Part shown: in pieces, positions 48,918-59,049 of the stretch | How positions within the stretch are numbered: the stretch's first letter is position 1 | How the letters are laid out: the number at the start of each line of letters is the position of its first letter | Assembly: GCF_010499245.1 (NCBI RefSeq) | Contig: NZ_JAAGOW010000001.1 | Span: 2,976,001-3,040,000 of the forward strand | Direction of reading: 5' to 3' | DNA length: 64,000 nt | Origin: Variovorax sp. WS11 | GTDB taxonomy: Bacteria > Pseudomonadota > Gammaproteobacteria > Burkholderiales > Burkholderiaceae_C | The notes under the pieces: model-generated | What the model was told of the DNA's origin: nothing | The model's database searches: none | What the model saw: the letters and a program-made list of their open reading frames with translations, nothing else | Program-made: the position numbers and the translations under genes

Positions 48918-49041
48918 CTCCGGCTCTGCCCAACTTGCGCCTTCTGGGCGCCTCTTGGCGCAGAGCTTTATTAACCTTCTTCCGCATACCAAACGCTGTC
49001 GCCAATTGAAGTGGCAGCGGCGGGAGTTTTGGAGAAAAACC

Positions 49042-49713
49042 ATGAGTCTGAGCAACTCCCTCGGGTTGCTGGGCCGCAAGGTGGGGATGATGCGTCTCTT
49101 CACCGATGACGGGGATGCCGTTCCCGTCACGGTGGTGGATGTGTCCAACAACCGTGTGACCCAGATCAAATCCCAAGAGACCGATGGCTACGTCGCACTG
49201 CAAGTGACGTTCGGCTCGCGCAAGGCGTCGCGCGTTACCAAGCCCGAAGCGGGCCATCTCGCCAAGGCTGGCGTCGAAGCCGGCGAAATCATCCAGGAAT
49301 TCCGCGTCACCGCCGATGCGGCCGCCCAGCACAAGGCTGGCGGCGCCATCGCCGTGAGCAGCGTGTTCGCGGTGGGCCAGAAGGTCGACGTGCAGGGCAC
49401 CTCGATCGGCAAGGGCTACGCCGGCACCATCAAGCGCCACAACATGAGTTCGCAGCGCGCCTCGCACGGCAACAGCCGTTCGCACAACGTGCCGGGTTCC
49501 ATCGGCATGGCGCAAGACCCGGGTCGCGTGTTCCCGGGCAAGCGCATGACGGGCCATCTGGGCGACGTCACCGTGACGACCCAGAACCTCGACGTGATCC
49601 GTATCGACGAAGCGCGCCAGCTGCTTCTGATCAAGGGCGCGATTCCCGGTGCCAAGGGTGGCTTCGTCACCGTGCGCCCGGCCGTCAAGGCCAAGGCCGC
49701 GCCGGCGGCCTAA
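49042..49713 (+). CDS. rplC: 50S ribosomal protein L3
   Basis: This 223-residue early-assembly protein binds near the peptidyl transferase centre. Family start [20 protein letters not shown] and the extended loop [20 protein letters not shown] are conserved. ATG 49042 follows GGAG; it is the first gene of this half of the cluster. Confidence 0.99.
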   Translation: MSLSNSLGLLGRKVGMMRLFTDDGDAVPVTVVDVSNNRVTQIKSQETDGYVALQVTFGSRKASRVTKPEAGHLAKAGVEAGEIIQEFRVTADAAAQHKAGGAIAVSSVFAVGQKVDVQGTSIGKGYAGTIKRHNMSSQRASHGNSRSHNVPGSIGMAQDPGRVFPGKRMTGHLGDVTVTTQNLDVIRIDEARQLLLIKGAIPGAKGGFVTVRPAVKAKAAPAA

Positions 49714-49725
49714 GGAGCAAAAGAA

Positions 49726-50346
49726 ATGCAACTCGAACTCCTGAACGAACAAGGCCAGGCCGCGTCCAAGTACGACGCACCCGAGACCGTGTTCGGCCGT
49801 GACTACAACGAAGACCTGGTCCACCAGGTTGTCGTCGCCTACCAGGCCAATGCCCGCCAGGGCACGCGCGCCCAGAAGGACCGCGAGCAGGTCAAGCACT
49901 CGACCAAGAAGCCGTTCAAGCAAAAGGGAACGGGCCGCGCCCGTGCCGGTATGACTTCCTCGCCGCTGTGGCGCGGGGGCGGCCGCATCTTCCCGAACAT
50001 GCCTGACGAGAACTTCTCGCAGAAGATCAACAAGAAGATGTACCGCGCCGGCATGGCGTCCATCTTCTCTCAGCTCGCCCGCGAAGGCCGCATCGCCGTG
50101 GTCGACTCGATCAAGGTCGACTCGCCCAAGACCAAGGCGCTGGCTGCTAAGTTCAAGGCGATGAACCTCGAGTCCGTGCTCGTGATCGCCGAAGAAGTCG
50201 ACGAGAACCTGTACCTGGCCTCGCGCAACCTGATGAACGTGCTCGTGGTCGAGCCGCGTTACGCCGATCCGGTGTCGCTGGTCCACTACAAGAAGGTGCT
50301 GGTCACCAAGGGCGCCGTCGACAAGCTCAAGGAGATGTTCGCATGA
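49726..50346 (+). CDS. rplD: 50S ribosomal protein L4
   Basis: This 206-residue protein lines the peptide exit tunnel. The tunnel loop includes [20 protein letters not shown]. In E. coli L4 represses its own operon through the leader; a similar role here is not shown. The stop overlaps rplW (ATGA). Confidence 0.99.
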   Translation: MQLELLNEQGQAASKYDAPETVFGRDYNEDLVHQVVVAYQANARQGTRAQKDREQVKHSTKKPFKQKGTGRARAGMTSSPLWRGGGRIFPNMPDENFSQKINKKMYRAGMASIFSQLAREGRIAVVDSIKVDSPKTKALAAKFKAMNLESVLVIAEEVDENLYLASRNLMNVLVVEPRYADPVSLVHYKKVLVTKGAVDKLKEMFA

Positions 50347-50678
50347 GCCGCATGAATCCCACGCCGCAGCAGCGTCAGTTCGACGAAGGTCGGCTGATGA
50401 ACGTGCTGGTCGCACCGATCGTGTCTGAGAAGGCCACGATGGTCGGCGAGAAGTCGAATGCAGTCACTTTCAAGGTGTTGCAGGACGCCACCAAGCCCGA
50501 GATCAAGGCGGCCGTCGAACTGATGTTCAAGGTCGAAGTGAAGGGCGTGTCGGTGCTCAACACCAAGGGCAAGACCAAGCGCTTTGGCAAGTCGGTCGGC
50601 CGCCGCGACAACGTTCGCAAGGCCTACGTGACGCTCAAGGCCGGTCAAGAGCTCAACCTGGTCGGGGAAGGCGCTTAA
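50343..50678 (+). CDS. rplW: 50S ribosomal protein L23
   Basis: This 111-residue protein sits at the tunnel exit and docks trigger factor and SRP. The core begins [20 protein letters not shown]; about 18 extra residues precede it (start ATG 50343 overlapping the rplD stop). A shorter start at Met 50355 or 50397 is possible. Confidence 0.97.
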   Translation: MSRMNPTPQQRQFDEGRLMNVLVAPIVSEKATMVGEKSNAVTFKVLQDATKPEIKAAVELMFKVEVKGVSVLNTKGKTKRFGKSVGRRDNVRKAYVTLKAGQELNLVGEGA

Positions 50679-50680
50679 TC

Positions 50681-51505
50681 ATGGCCGTCATCAAGATGAA
50701 ACCCACTTCGCCGGGCCAGCGCGGCGCGGTGAAGATCTCGCGGGACCACCTGTACAAGGGTGCGCCGCACGCAGCGCTTCTGGAGCCCCAGTTCCAGAAG
50801 GCCGGCCGCAACAACAACGGCCACATCACGACCCGCCACAAGGGCGGCGGCCACAAGCACCACTATCGCGTGGTGGACTTCGTGCGCAACAAGGACGGCA
50901 TCCCGGCCAAGGTCGAACGCATCGAGTACGACCCGAACCGCACCGCCCACATCGCGCTCGTGTGCTACGCCGACGGCGAGCGCCGCTACATCATCGCCCC
51001 GCGCGGCCTGGAAGCCGGCGCGACGCTGCTGAGCGGCTCGGAAGCGCCTATCCGTGCCGGCAACACGCTGCCGATCCGCAACATCCCCGTGGGTTCCACG
51101 ATCCACTGCATCGAGCTGCAGCCCGGCAAGGGCGCGCAGATCGCCCGTTCGGCCGGCACCTCGGCCACGCTGCTGGCCCGCGAAGGCGTCTACGCCCAGG
51201 TCCGCATGCGCTCGGGCGAAGTGCGCCGCGTGCACGTCGAGTGCCGCGCGACCATCGGTGAAGTCGCCAACGAAGAGCACAGCCTGCGCCAGCTCGGCAA
51301 GGCCGGCGTGAAGCGCTGGATGGGTATCCGCCCGACCGTTCGCGGTGTGGTGATGAACCCGGTCGATCACCCGCACGGCGGCGGCGAAGGCAAGACCGGC
51401 GAAGGCCGACATCCTGTCGACCCCTGGGGCAATCTCACCAAGGGTTATCGCACCCGCAACAACAAGCGCACGCAGGTCTTCATCGTGTCGCGTCGCAAGA
51501 AGTAA
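50681..51505 (+). CDS. rplB: 50S ribosomal protein L2
   Basis: This 274-residue protein is needed for subunit joining and peptidyl transfer. [37 protein letters not shown] and the C-terminal [20 protein letters not shown], with the conserved His, are present. Confidence 0.99.
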   Translation: MAVIKMKPTSPGQRGAVKISRDHLYKGAPHAALLEPQFQKAGRNNNGHITTRHKGGGHKHHYRVVDFVRNKDGIPAKVERIEYDPNRTAHIALVCYADGERRYIIAPRGLEAGATLLSGSEAPIRAGNTLPIRNIPVGSTIHCIELQPGKGAQIARSAGTSATLLAREGVYAQVRMRSGEVRRVHVECRATIGEVANEEHSLRQLGKAGVKRWMGIRPTVRGVVMNPVDHPHGGGEGKTGEGRHPVDPWGNLTKGYRTRNNKRTQVFIVSRRKK

Positions 51506-51516
51506 GGGACAGCACA

Positions 51517-51795
51517 ATGACTCGCTCTCTCAAGAAAGGTCCCTTCGTCGACCACCACCTGGTGGCCAAGGCCGACAAGGCCGTGACGAACAAGGACAAG
51601 AAGCCGATCAAGACCTGGTCGCGTCGCTCGATGGTCCTGCCCGAGTTCATCGGCCTGACCATCGCCGTGCACAACGGCAAGCAGCACGTGCCTGTCTACA
51701 TCACCGACCAGATGGTCGGACACAAGCTCGGCGAATTTGCGCTCACGCGCACGTTCAAGGGGCACCCCGCGGACAAGAAAGTCCAGAAGAAGTAA
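51517..51795 (+). CDS. rpsS: 30S ribosomal protein S19
   Basis: This 92-residue protein of the 30S head contacts tRNA sites through its C-terminal tail ([11 protein letters not shown]). [20 protein letters not shown] and [18 protein letters not shown] are typical. Confidence 0.99.
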   Translation: MTRSLKKGPFVDHHLVAKADKAVTNKDKKPIKTWSRRSMVLPEFIGLTIAVHNGKQHVPVYITDQMVGHKLGEFALTRTFKGHPADKKVQKK

Positions 51796-51804
51796 GGAAC
51801 GACC

Positions 51805-52137
51805 ATGTCTGAAACACGTGCAGTCCTCCGCGGCGTCCGCCTCTCGGTCGACAAGGGCCGTCTGGTCGCCGACCTGATCCGCGGCAAGAAGGTCGATCAG
51901 GCGCTCAACATCCTGCAGTTCACGCAGAAGAAGGCCGCCGTGATCGTGAAGAAGGTGCTCGAGTCGGCCATCGCCAACGCCGAGCACAACGACGGTGCCG
52001 ATATCGACGAGCTGAAGGTGAAGACCATCTACGTCGAGCAGGGCGCCACGCTCAAGCGCTTCACCGCGCGCGCCAAGGGCCGCGGCAACCGCATCAGCAA
52101 GCCGACGTGCCATGTGTACGTGACGGTCGGCAACTAA
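51805..52137 (+). CDS. rplV: 50S ribosomal protein L22
   Basis: This 110-residue protein has a long beta hairpin that reaches the exit tunnel ([20 protein letters not shown]). [20 protein letters not shown] is the family start. Wild-type hairpin; no macrolide-resistance changes can be claimed. Confidence 0.99.
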   Translation: MSETRAVLRGVRLSVDKGRLVADLIRGKKVDQALNILQFTQKKAAVIVKKVLESAIANAEHNDGADIDELKVKTIYVEQGATLKRFTARAKGRGNRISKPTCHVYVTVGN

Positions 52138-52152
52138 CAAGGCTGGAAGAAT

Positions 52153-53061
<909 letters not shown>

Positions 53062-53089
53062 TCGGTCTTAGAACTACGGAGTAAGAAAT

Positions 53090-53506
53090 ATGCTGCAACC
53101 TGCACGCAGAAAGTTCCGCAAGGAACAGAAGGGCCGCAACACCGGCATCGCGACCCGCGGCAACGCGGTGTCCTTCGGTGACTTCGGCCTCAAGTCGATC
53201 GACCGCGGCCGCCTGACGGCGCGCCAGATCGAAGCCGCCCGTCGCGCGATCTCGCGTCACGTCAAGCGGGGTGGCCGCATCTGGATTCGCGTGTTCCCCG
53301 ACAAGCCGATCTCCACCAAGCCCGCAGAAGTGCGGATGGGTAACGGCAAGGGCAATCCCGAGTACTACGTGGCCGAAATCCAGCCCGGCAAGGTGATCTA
53401 CGAGATCGTCGGTGTGCCCGAGGAACTCGCCCGCGAAGCGTTCCGCCTGGCTGCCGCCAAGCTGCCGCTGCGCACCACCTTCGTCGCGCGCCAGCTCGGC
53501 GCCTGA
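53090..53506 (+). CDS. rplP: 50S ribosomal protein L16
   Basis: This 138-residue protein lies near the A site. [19 protein letters not shown] and [20 protein letters not shown] are standard. Complete, no odd features. Confidence 0.99.
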   Translation: MLQPARRKFRKEQKGRNTGIATRGNAVSFGDFGLKSIDRGRLTARQIEAARRAISRHVKRGGRIWIRVFPDKPISTKPAEVRMGNGKGNPEYYVAEIQPGKVIYEIVGVPEELAREAFRLAAAKLPLRTTFVARQLGA

Positions 53507-53521
53507 TCGAGGAGAACACTC

Positions 53522-53767
53522 ATGGCAACACGTAAGAAGAAGGACGCGGCGGCTTCGGCCAAGGTGTCGAAAGCCGCAACGCTGCGCGACAAGGACGTCG
53601 CCGCGCTGCAGACCGAAATCAAGGATCTGCAGAAGGCCCATTTCGGCCTGCGCATGCAGAAGGCCACTCAACAGCTGTCGAACACAGCCACGCTGCGCGT
53701 CACCCGTCGTGACATCGCGCGTGCCAAGACCATTCTTGCGCAGAAGCAGCAAGAAGCCGCCAAGTAA
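53522..53767 (+). CDS. rpmC: 50S ribosomal protein L29 with N-terminal extension
   Basis: This 81-residue protein stands at the tunnel exit beside L23. The core from [17 protein letters not shown] on is family-like; about 17 Lys/Ala-rich residues ([17 protein letters not shown]) precede it, while most L29 proteins have about 65 residues. ATG 53522 follows GAGGAG at good spacing, which supports the longer form. Confidence 0.97.
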   Translation: MATRKKKDAAASAKVSKAATLRDKDVAALQTEIKDLQKAHFGLRMQKATQQLSNTATLRVTRRDIARAKTILAQKQQEAAK

Positions 53768-53776
53768 GGAGCGAAC

Positions 53777-54046
53777 ATGACGGAAGCTAAAAAATCCCTC
53801 AAGCGCACCCTGGTCGGCAAGGTGGTCAGCGACAAGCGCGAGAAGACCGTGACGGTGCTCGTCGAGCGCCGTGTGAAGCACCCGATCTACGACAAGATCG
53901 TGATCCGCTCGAGCAAGTACCACGCCCATGACGAAAAGGGCGAGTACAAGATGGGCGACATGATCGAGATCACCGAGAGCCGGCCGATCTCCAAGTCGAA
54001 GAACTGGGTGGTGACCCGCCTGGTCGAAAAGGCCGTACTGGTCTGA
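53777..54046 (+). CDS. rpsQ: 30S ribosomal protein S17
   Basis: This 89-residue primary rRNA-binding protein ([20 protein letters not shown], then [19 protein letters not shown]) is the last gene of the block. A strong terminator follows, so rplN and the rest of the spc operon, usually next, are not here. Confidence 0.99.
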   Translation: MTEAKKSLKRTLVGKVVSDKREKTVTVLVERRVKHPIYDKIVIRSSKYHAHDEKGEYKMGDMIEITESRPISKSKNWVVTRLVEKAVLV

Positions 54047-54077
54047 TCGCACCGCGGTAACGCAGCCACAGCGAAAG

Positions 54078-54105
54078 CGGCCCACAATGTGGGCCGTTTT
54101 TCTTT
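54078..54105 (+). terminator. Terminator after rpsQ
   Basis: CGGCCCACA (54078-54086) and TGTGGGCCG (54088-54096) form a perfect stem followed by TTTTTCTTTTTC. Ends the ribosomal protein operon. Confidence 0.92.
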
Positions 54106-54121
54106 TTCAGGAGCACTTTCC

Positions 54122-54628
54122 ATGATCCAAGTCGGCGACACCCTTCCTTCCGCGACCCTGCAGGAGTATTCCGAGGTCGAAGGCGAGGGCTGCAGCATCG
54201 GGCCCAACCCGGTCGACGTGAGCAAGGCCACGGCGGGCAAGACGATCGCCATCTTCGGCCTGCCCGGCGCCTTCACGCCGACCTGCTCGGCCAAGCACGT
54301 TCCGGGCTATGTACAGAACCACGAGGCGCTCCAGGCCGCCGGCGTGGACGAGATCTGGTGCGTGAGCGTCAACGACGCCTTCGTGATGGGCGCCTGGGCG
54401 CGCGACCAGAAGACCGGCACCAAGGTGCGCATGCTGGCCGACGGCAGCGGCGCGTTTGCGAACGCGACCGGCCTGACGCTGGACCTGACGGCCCGCGGCA
54501 TGGGTGTGCGCAGCAACCGCTATTCGATGCTGGTGAAAGATGGCAAGGTCGCCACGCTCAACGTCGAGGGGCCCGGCAAGTTCGAGGTCAGCGACGCCGA
54601 GACGCTGCTCAAGCAGGCGCGCGGTTGA
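54122..54628 (+). CDS. Peroxiredoxin, Prx5/AhpE-type
   Basis: This 168-residue thiol peroxidase of the Prx5 family reduces peroxides with glutathione, glutaredoxin or thioredoxin. The peroxidatic Cys55 lies in PGAFTPTCSAKHVPGY. A second Cys at about residue 80 (EIWCVSVND) is the usual non-resolving one. ATG 54122 follows CAGGAG closely; the earlier in-frame start at 54089 would enter the terminator. Confidence 0.94.
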   Translation: MIQVGDTLPSATLQEYSEVEGEGCSIGPNPVDVSKATAGKTIAIFGLPGAFTPTCSAKHVPGYVQNHEALQAAGVDEIWCVSVNDAFVMGAWARDQKTGTKVRMLADGSGAFANATGLTLDLTARGMGVRSNRYSMLVKDGKVATLNVEGPGKFEVSDAETLLKQARG

Positions 54629-54640
54629 GCGCGCCCCGCC

Positions 54641-55231
54641 TCAGAGCTCCACCTTGAGGTAGTGCGCCCCCGCGATGGGGTTGTGGTAATAGGGCGGCAC
54701 CTCGACGAAGCCCAGGTCTTCGTAGAGGGCCCGGGCCGATTCCATGTCGTCCAACGTGTCCAGCAGCACGCAGGCATAGCCGGCGCCACGCGCCGCGTCC
54801 AGCATGGCCTCCGCCATCTGGCGGCCGAGCCCGAGGCCGCGGAAGGCGGGGCGCACGTAGAGCCGTTTCATCTCGGCGGCATTGGAATAGTCGGCCGTGT
54901 CCAGAGGGCGCAGCGCGCAGCACCCGGCCACGTAGGCCATGCCGCCCTGTGCGCGCCGGATGATCGGTGCGTCGATCGGCGGGGCGGCCGCATCCCGGCG
55001 CTCGGCGTCCGCCAGAGCCAGCAGCAGCGCGCCGCGCGGCTCGGCATAGTCCCCGGGCAGCGTGGCCAGCTCCTCGTCGAAGTTCTGGAAGCACAGGTCG
55101 ATGCCCAGCGAGGCGGCGTAGTCCCTGAAGATCGCTCGCGTCGCCTCCAGTTCGTGCGCCTCGTCGGGCGTCACCAGCACGATGTCTGGCGTACCTTCCA
55201 GCGGAAGCGGCCGGGTGACGGAAAAACTCAT
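54641..55231 (-). CDS. GNAT-family N-acetyltransferase
   Basis: This 196-residue acetyl-CoA-dependent transferase has the acetyl-CoA motif LYVRPAFRGLGLGRQMAEAM and the C-terminal YEDLGFVEVPPYYHNPIAGA. Substrate unknown. Start ATG 55229-55231 overlaps the stop of the cytochrome b561 gene (ATGA), so the two are coupled; a functional link is not obvious. Confidence 0.9.
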   Translation of the reverse strand: MSFSVTRPLPLEGTPDIVLVTPDEAHELEATRAIFRDYAASLGIDLCFQNFDEELATLPGDYAEPRGALLLALADAERRDAAAPPIDAPIIRRAQGGMAYVAGCCALRPLDTADYSNAAEMKRLYVRPAFRGLGLGRQMAEAMLDAARGAGYACVLLDTLDDMESARALYEDLGFVEVPPYYHNPIAGAHYLKVEL

Positions 55232-55941
55232 GCTCTGAGCGACGCGATCCACGCCGCGAAGGCGGCGCAGGCCGCAAACACCACCAAAGCCAGCAGGCGC
55301 GACGCGGCGTCGTCGCGGCTCGGCGCTGCGCGGCCGTCCGCGACCAGCTTGTCGCCGGAGATCATCGGCCGCACCAGTCGACGGCGCTTGACCGCCACAT
55401 AGAAGATCACCGCCAGCACGTGCAGGCTCACCAGCGCGATCACGATCCACTTGCCGAACAGGGTGTGCCAGCCCGTGGCGAGGCTCACCGTCGCGCCCGA
55501 GACGAAACGCGTGAGCGGCCCCGCCGACATGACTTCGTCGTCGGCCACGAGGCCCGTCGCCACCTGCAGCGACAGGATCGCCAGCAGCGCGAACACCGAG
55601 AAGGCGCCCAGCGGGCTGTGCCCGATGAGATGGTCCGGATGCGGGCGCCCGCGCAGGTAGTTCATCACCGAGCCGGGCGAATAGACGAAGGCAGCGAAGC
55701 GCGACCAGCGCCCGCCCACAAAGCCCCAGATCACGCGAAACAGCAGCAGCGACAGCACCGTGTAGCCGATCCGGAAGTGCCACTCCATCACGCCGCCGAA
55801 GCCGGTCGCCAGCTGGCCGATCACCGCAACCGTGAGCGCCCAGTGAAACACGCGCGTCGGCAGGTCCCAGACACGCGTGCGGATCGCGCTGGCGTCTTCC
55901 AGGCTCGCGGGGCGCGTGGCGGACTCTAGGGCGGGGGGCAT
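55228..55941 (-). CDS. Cytochrome b561-type membrane protein (Ni/Fe-hydrogenase b family)
   Basis: This roughly 237-residue four-helix membrane cytochrome b has haem-ligand His residues in TRVFHWALTVAVIGQLATG, MEWHFRIGYTVLSLLLFRVI, and TGWHTLFGKWIVIALVSLHVLAV. Such proteins pass electrons between the quinone pool and c-type cytochromes. I chose ATG 55939-55941; a GTG at 55998 would add 19 residues. It is divergent from a cytochrome c' gene. Confidence 0.86.
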   Translation of the reverse strand: MPPALESATRPASLEDASAIRTRVWDLPTRVFHWALTVAVIGQLATGFGGVMEWHFRIGYTVLSLLLFRVIWGFVGGRWSRFAAFVYSPGSVMNYLRGRPHPDHLIGHSPLGAFSVFALLAILSLQVATGLVADDEVMSAGPLTRFVSGATVSLATGWHTLFGKWIVIALVSLHVLAVIFYVAVKRRRLVRPMISGDKLVADGRAAPSRDDAASRLLALVVFAACAAFAAWIASLRA

Positions 55942-56100
55942 CGAGGGGAGGCTGGGCGCGAAGCGTCGGAAGGCGCAGATTAGCAAAGTCGGCGCCACCG
56001 CGCCTACGGGTTGTCGCTATGCATGGGGCGCCGTCACCCGCCCCTAAACTGGCCCGCGCCGCCAGTCCCGCGGCGCTGCCCCCCACAACAAGGAACCACG

Positions 56101-56547
56101 ATGAATCGCTTTGCCTCGTTGACCCTGGCCGCGGCCGGCGCCGTGCTGTGCCTGCCGGCCCTGGCCCAGTTCGCCAAGACCGAAGACGCCATCAAGTATC
56201 GCCAGAGCGCGATGTTCATCCAGAACTATCACATGAGCCGCCTGGGCGCCATGGCCAGCGGCCGCGCGCCCTACGACGCCGCGAGTGCGACGGCGAACGC
56301 CGAGGTGGTGGCGGAGATCTCGAAGCTGCCGTGGATCGGCTTCGGCCAAGGCACGGAAGGCGGCAAGGCCAAGCCGGAGATCTGGAAGGAGCAGGCGAAG
56401 TTCAAGGAGCTCAACGAGAAGCTGGTCGTCGAGACCGGCAAGCTGCTTGTCGCGTCGAAAGCCGGCAACCTGGACGCACTCAAGACCGCGGTCTCGGCCG
56501 TGGGCGAGACCTGCAAGTCCTGCCACGACACTTTCCGCAGCAAATGA
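56101..56547 (+). CDS. Cytochrome c' (c-prime)
   Basis: This 148-residue periplasmic cytochrome with a signal peptide (cleaved near PALAQ, residue 23) is a four-helix bundle with the haem motif CKSCH near the C-terminus (Cys138, Cys141, His142). Cytochromes c' bind NO and CO and are often linked to NO protection. Divergent from the b561 gene, so the two may form one electron path. ATG 56101. Confidence 0.92.
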   Translation: MNRFASLTLAAAGAVLCLPALAQFAKTEDAIKYRQSAMFIQNYHMSRLGAMASGRAPYDAASATANAEVVAEISKLPWIGFGQGTEGGKAKPEIWKEQAKFKELNEKLVVETGKLLVASKAGNLDALKTAVSAVGETCKSCHDTFRSK

Positions 56548-56588
56548 AAGCAAGGGGCGCGGTCGAATGACGCCGCCCCGCTGCCGGC

Positions 56589-57086
56589 CTACGCTTCGGC
56601 CAGCAGCTTCTCGATCAGGCGGTGCAGCTCGGCAAAATCGGGCTCGCCCACGTAGCGCTTCACGATCTCGCCGCGCTTGTTGACGATGTAGGTGGTGGGC
56701 GTGAGCTTCACGTCGCCCCAGGCCTGGGCCACCGCGCCGGTGTTGTCGATTGCCACCTTGAAGGGCAGCTTGCGCGTTTGCGCGAAGTTCACCACGTAGC
56801 TGGGCGGGTCGTAGCTCATGGCCACCGCCAGCGTGTCGTAGCCGCGGTCCTTGTACTTGTCGTAGGTGGCGATCACCTTGGGCATCTCGGCCACGCAGGT
56901 GACGCAGCTGGTGGCCCAGAAATTCACCAGCGTGACCTTCCCCTTGAGATCGTCCGTGCTCTTCTTGCTGCCGTCGAGCAGCACGAAGGTCGAGGCCGGT
57001 GCGGCCGACACGCCCGTGTCGAGGTACACGCCGACGCCGACAGCCAGGGCGATCGCGATTGCGGCGGCGGGGACGAGTTTTTTCAT
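56589..57086 (-). CDS. TlpA-type thiol-disulfide reductase
   Basis: This 165-residue periplasmic thioredoxin-like protein is anchored or secreted through an N-terminal helix. The active site is SCVTC (Cys61, Cys64) in VNFWATSCVTCVAEMPKV; the cis-Pro lies in TPTTYIVNKRGEI. It probably reduces apocytochrome or other envelope disulfides, which fits the nearby cytochromes. Convergent with cytochrome c'. Confidence 0.9.
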   Translation of the reverse strand: MKKLVPAAAIAIALAVGVGVYLDTGVSAAPASTFVLLDGSKKSTDDLKGKVTLVNFWATSCVTCVAEMPKVIATYDKYKDRGYDTLAVAMSYDPPSYVVNFAQTRKLPFKVAIDNTGAVAQAWGDVKLTPTTYIVNKRGEIVKRYVGEPDFAELHRLIEKLLAEA

Positions 57087-57199
57087 GGGGCAACGGTGGA
57101 ACGGAGCGGGGCGATTTTAGTTCCGTCGGATGGGCCGCGCCTGCCTGAGGGCCATCCGCACAGAGGGCGCCCGGGAGGCGGTTCGATAATCGGCCTCCG

Positions 57200-57748
57200 A
57201 TGCACCTTTCGTTCCGTTCCCGATGGGCGCCGCTCATCGTCCTCACCGCGGCGCTCGGCGCTTGCAGCCCCGTCTTCAACTGGCGCGAAGTCCCGATCGC
57301 GGACGACGGCCTGGTCGCGCTGCTGCCCTGCAAGCCCGACCACGCCACGCGCAACCTGCCCCTGGGCGGCGGCAGCGCATCGGTGGCGGTCGACATGACC
57401 GGCTGCGAGGCCGGCGGCGCCACCTTCGCAGTGGCCCATGCCACCGCCGAAGACGCCGCCCAGGCCGACGCGTGGATGCGTGCCTGGCGCGCCGCTACGC
57501 GCAGCCAGCTGGCCGGCGCCGCGATCGTCGAGACGCCGGCCACGCTCCCCCGAGCCGCGGGCTCCCCGGCGCCGGTGCGTTTCGAGCTGCCGCAGCAGCA
57601 GGGCGCCGGTGGCCCGGCGCCCGCCCACATGCTCTGGTTCGCCCAGCAACGGGCCGGCAAAGTGGACCTCTACCAGGCGACCGTGCTGGGCCGCCCCGCA
57701 TCGGCCGAGGCACCGGGCGTCTTCTTCGAAGGGCTGCGGCTCCCATGA
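57200..57748 (+). CDS. Uncharacterised lipoprotein
   Basis: This 182-residue exported protein has a lipobox LGAC (Cys22) and a mature part containing WREVPIADDGLVALLPCKPD, a pattern seen in uncharacterised Burkholderiales lipoproteins. No function can be assigned. Its stop overlaps the start of the MFS gene within the gene-junction repeat, so the two are coupled. Confidence 0.82.
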   Translation: MHLSFRSRWAPLIVLTAALGACSPVFNWREVPIADDGLVALLPCKPDHATRNLPLGGGSASVAVDMTGCEAGGATFAVAHATAEDAAQADAWMRAWRAATRSQLAGAAIVETPATLPRAAGSPAPVRFELPQQQGAGGPAPAHMLWFAQQRAGKVDLYQATVLGRPASAEAPGVFFEGLRLP

Positions 57749-57808
57749 GCCGCACGGCCGCTCCGAAGGCTCATAGCACCGCAGCCGAAGGCGAAGGTAC
57801 TCCAGTGA
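57745..57808 (+). repeat. Gene-junction repeat, copy B (encodes the start of the MFS gene)
   Basis: Related to copy A at 4093-4190: GCCGCTCC, ATAGCACCGCAG and CCGAAGGCGAAGGT followed by CTCCA are shared. Its ATG overlaps the stop of the preceding gene as in copy A. Here the frame stays open and encodes MSRTAAPKAHSTAAEGEGTP in front of the MFS protein. A GTG at 57805 at its end is the likely original start. Confidence 0.7.
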
Positions 57809-59049
57809 GCCGCCTGCTCACGGGGCGTGGCCGCGGCGCGGCGGTCTTCCTCGCTTTTGCCTTCGCCTACTTCCTCTCCACGTTGATCCGCGCCATCACC
57901 GCCACCCTCTCGCCCACGCTGACGGCGGAATTCGAGCTGCACGCGCGCGACCTCGGCCTGCTGGCCGGCGGGTACTTCCTGGGCTTCGCCTTCACCCAGC
58001 TGCCCATGGGCGCCTGGCTCGACCGTCATGGCCCCAAGCGGGTGATCCTGTGCTTCCTGTCGGCCGCCGTCGCCGGCTGCCTGCTGTTCTCGGCGGCGAC
58101 CCAGTTCTGGGTGTTGATGGCGGCACGTGTGCTCACCGGCGTGGGCGTCAGCGCCTGCCTGATGGCGCCGCTGACCGGCTACCGGCGCTGGTTCGACCCG
58201 CCGCTGCAGCTGCGCGCCAACTCGTGGATGCTGATGGTCGGTTCGCTGGGCCTGGTTGGCGCCACGCTGCCCGTGCGCCTGCTGATCCCCATCACGGGAT
58301 GGCGGCCGCTCTTCTGGTTGCTGGCAGCCGGGCTGCTGCTCGCCATGCTGTTGATCGCGTGGGCCGCACCTGCCTGGCGCCCCGCAGGCGGCGAGGCCTC
58401 TGGGGCCCCTTCGGACGGCGGCTATGCCGCCGTATGGCGCGACCCCTTCTTCCGCAAGCTCGTCCCCGTCGGCTTCTTCAACTACGGCGGCTTCGTCGCC
58501 ATGCTGACGCTGTGGGTCGTTCCCTGGCTCACCCGGGTGGCCGGTTATGCGCCGCCCGAGGCGGCCGATGCCCTGTTCCAGATCAGCATCGCGATGCTGA
58601 TCACCTATTGGCTGTGGGGCGTCGCTACGCCCTGGCTCGCGCGGCGCGGCGTCCCCACCGACCGGCTGATCGCCTGGGGCCTGCCGTTCAGCATGCTGGC
58701 ACTGGCCGTCATCCTGGTGCTCGGTCCCGCCGCGGGCACGCTGGCCTGGATGGTCTTTCTCTGCGGTTCCACCGTCGTCGCCCTGGCCCAGCCCGCCGTC
58801 GCCATGGCACTGCCGCCGGCGCTGGCCGGACGAGCGCTCTCGGCGTACAACCTCGTGGTGTTTCTCGGCGTTTTCGTCGTCCAGTGGGGCGTCGGCCTGC
58901 TGGTCGACCTGTTCGGCCGTGCCGGGTTCGATGCGCCGGGCGCTTTCAGGGGCGCGCTGGGGCTGTTCCTGGGATGCTGTTTGTTATCTTATTTCTACTT
59001 CCTTTGGGCGCCCCCGCATAATCGACGAACCCGCCTCCGACCCGCATGA
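57745..59049 (+). CDS. MFS transporter
   Basis: This membrane protein of about 434 residues has twelve helices and belongs to the major facilitator superfamily. The loop between helices 2 and 3 (GAWLDRHGPKRVILCFLS) is the classic motif. The substrate is unknown; nitrate/cyanate or sugar-type MFS proteins are near in length. ATG 57745 overlaps the previous stop; with GTG 57805 the repeat-encoded 20 residues would be absent. Its stop overlaps the EIIA gene (ATGA). Confidence 0.9.
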   Translation: MSRTAAPKAHSTAAEGEGTPVSRLLTGRGRGAAVFLAFAFAYFLSTLIRAITATLSPTLTAEFELHARDLGLLAGGYFLGFAFTQLPMGAWLDRHGPKRVILCFLSAAVAGCLLFSAATQFWVLMAARVLTGVGVSACLMAPLTGYRRWFDPPLQLRANSWMLMVGSLGLVGATLPVRLLIPITGWRPLFWLLAAGLLLAMLLIAWAAPAWRPAGGEASGAPSDGGYAAVWRDPFFRKLVPVGFFNYGGFVAMLTLWVVPWLTRVAGYAPPEAADALFQISIAMLITYWLWGVATPWLARRGVPTDRLIAWGLPFSMLALAVILVLGPAAGTLAWMVFLCGSTVVALAQPAVAMALPPALAGRALSAYNLVVFLGVFVVQWGVGLLVDLFGRAGFDAPGAFRGALGLFLGCCLLSYFYFLWAPPHNRRTRLRPA

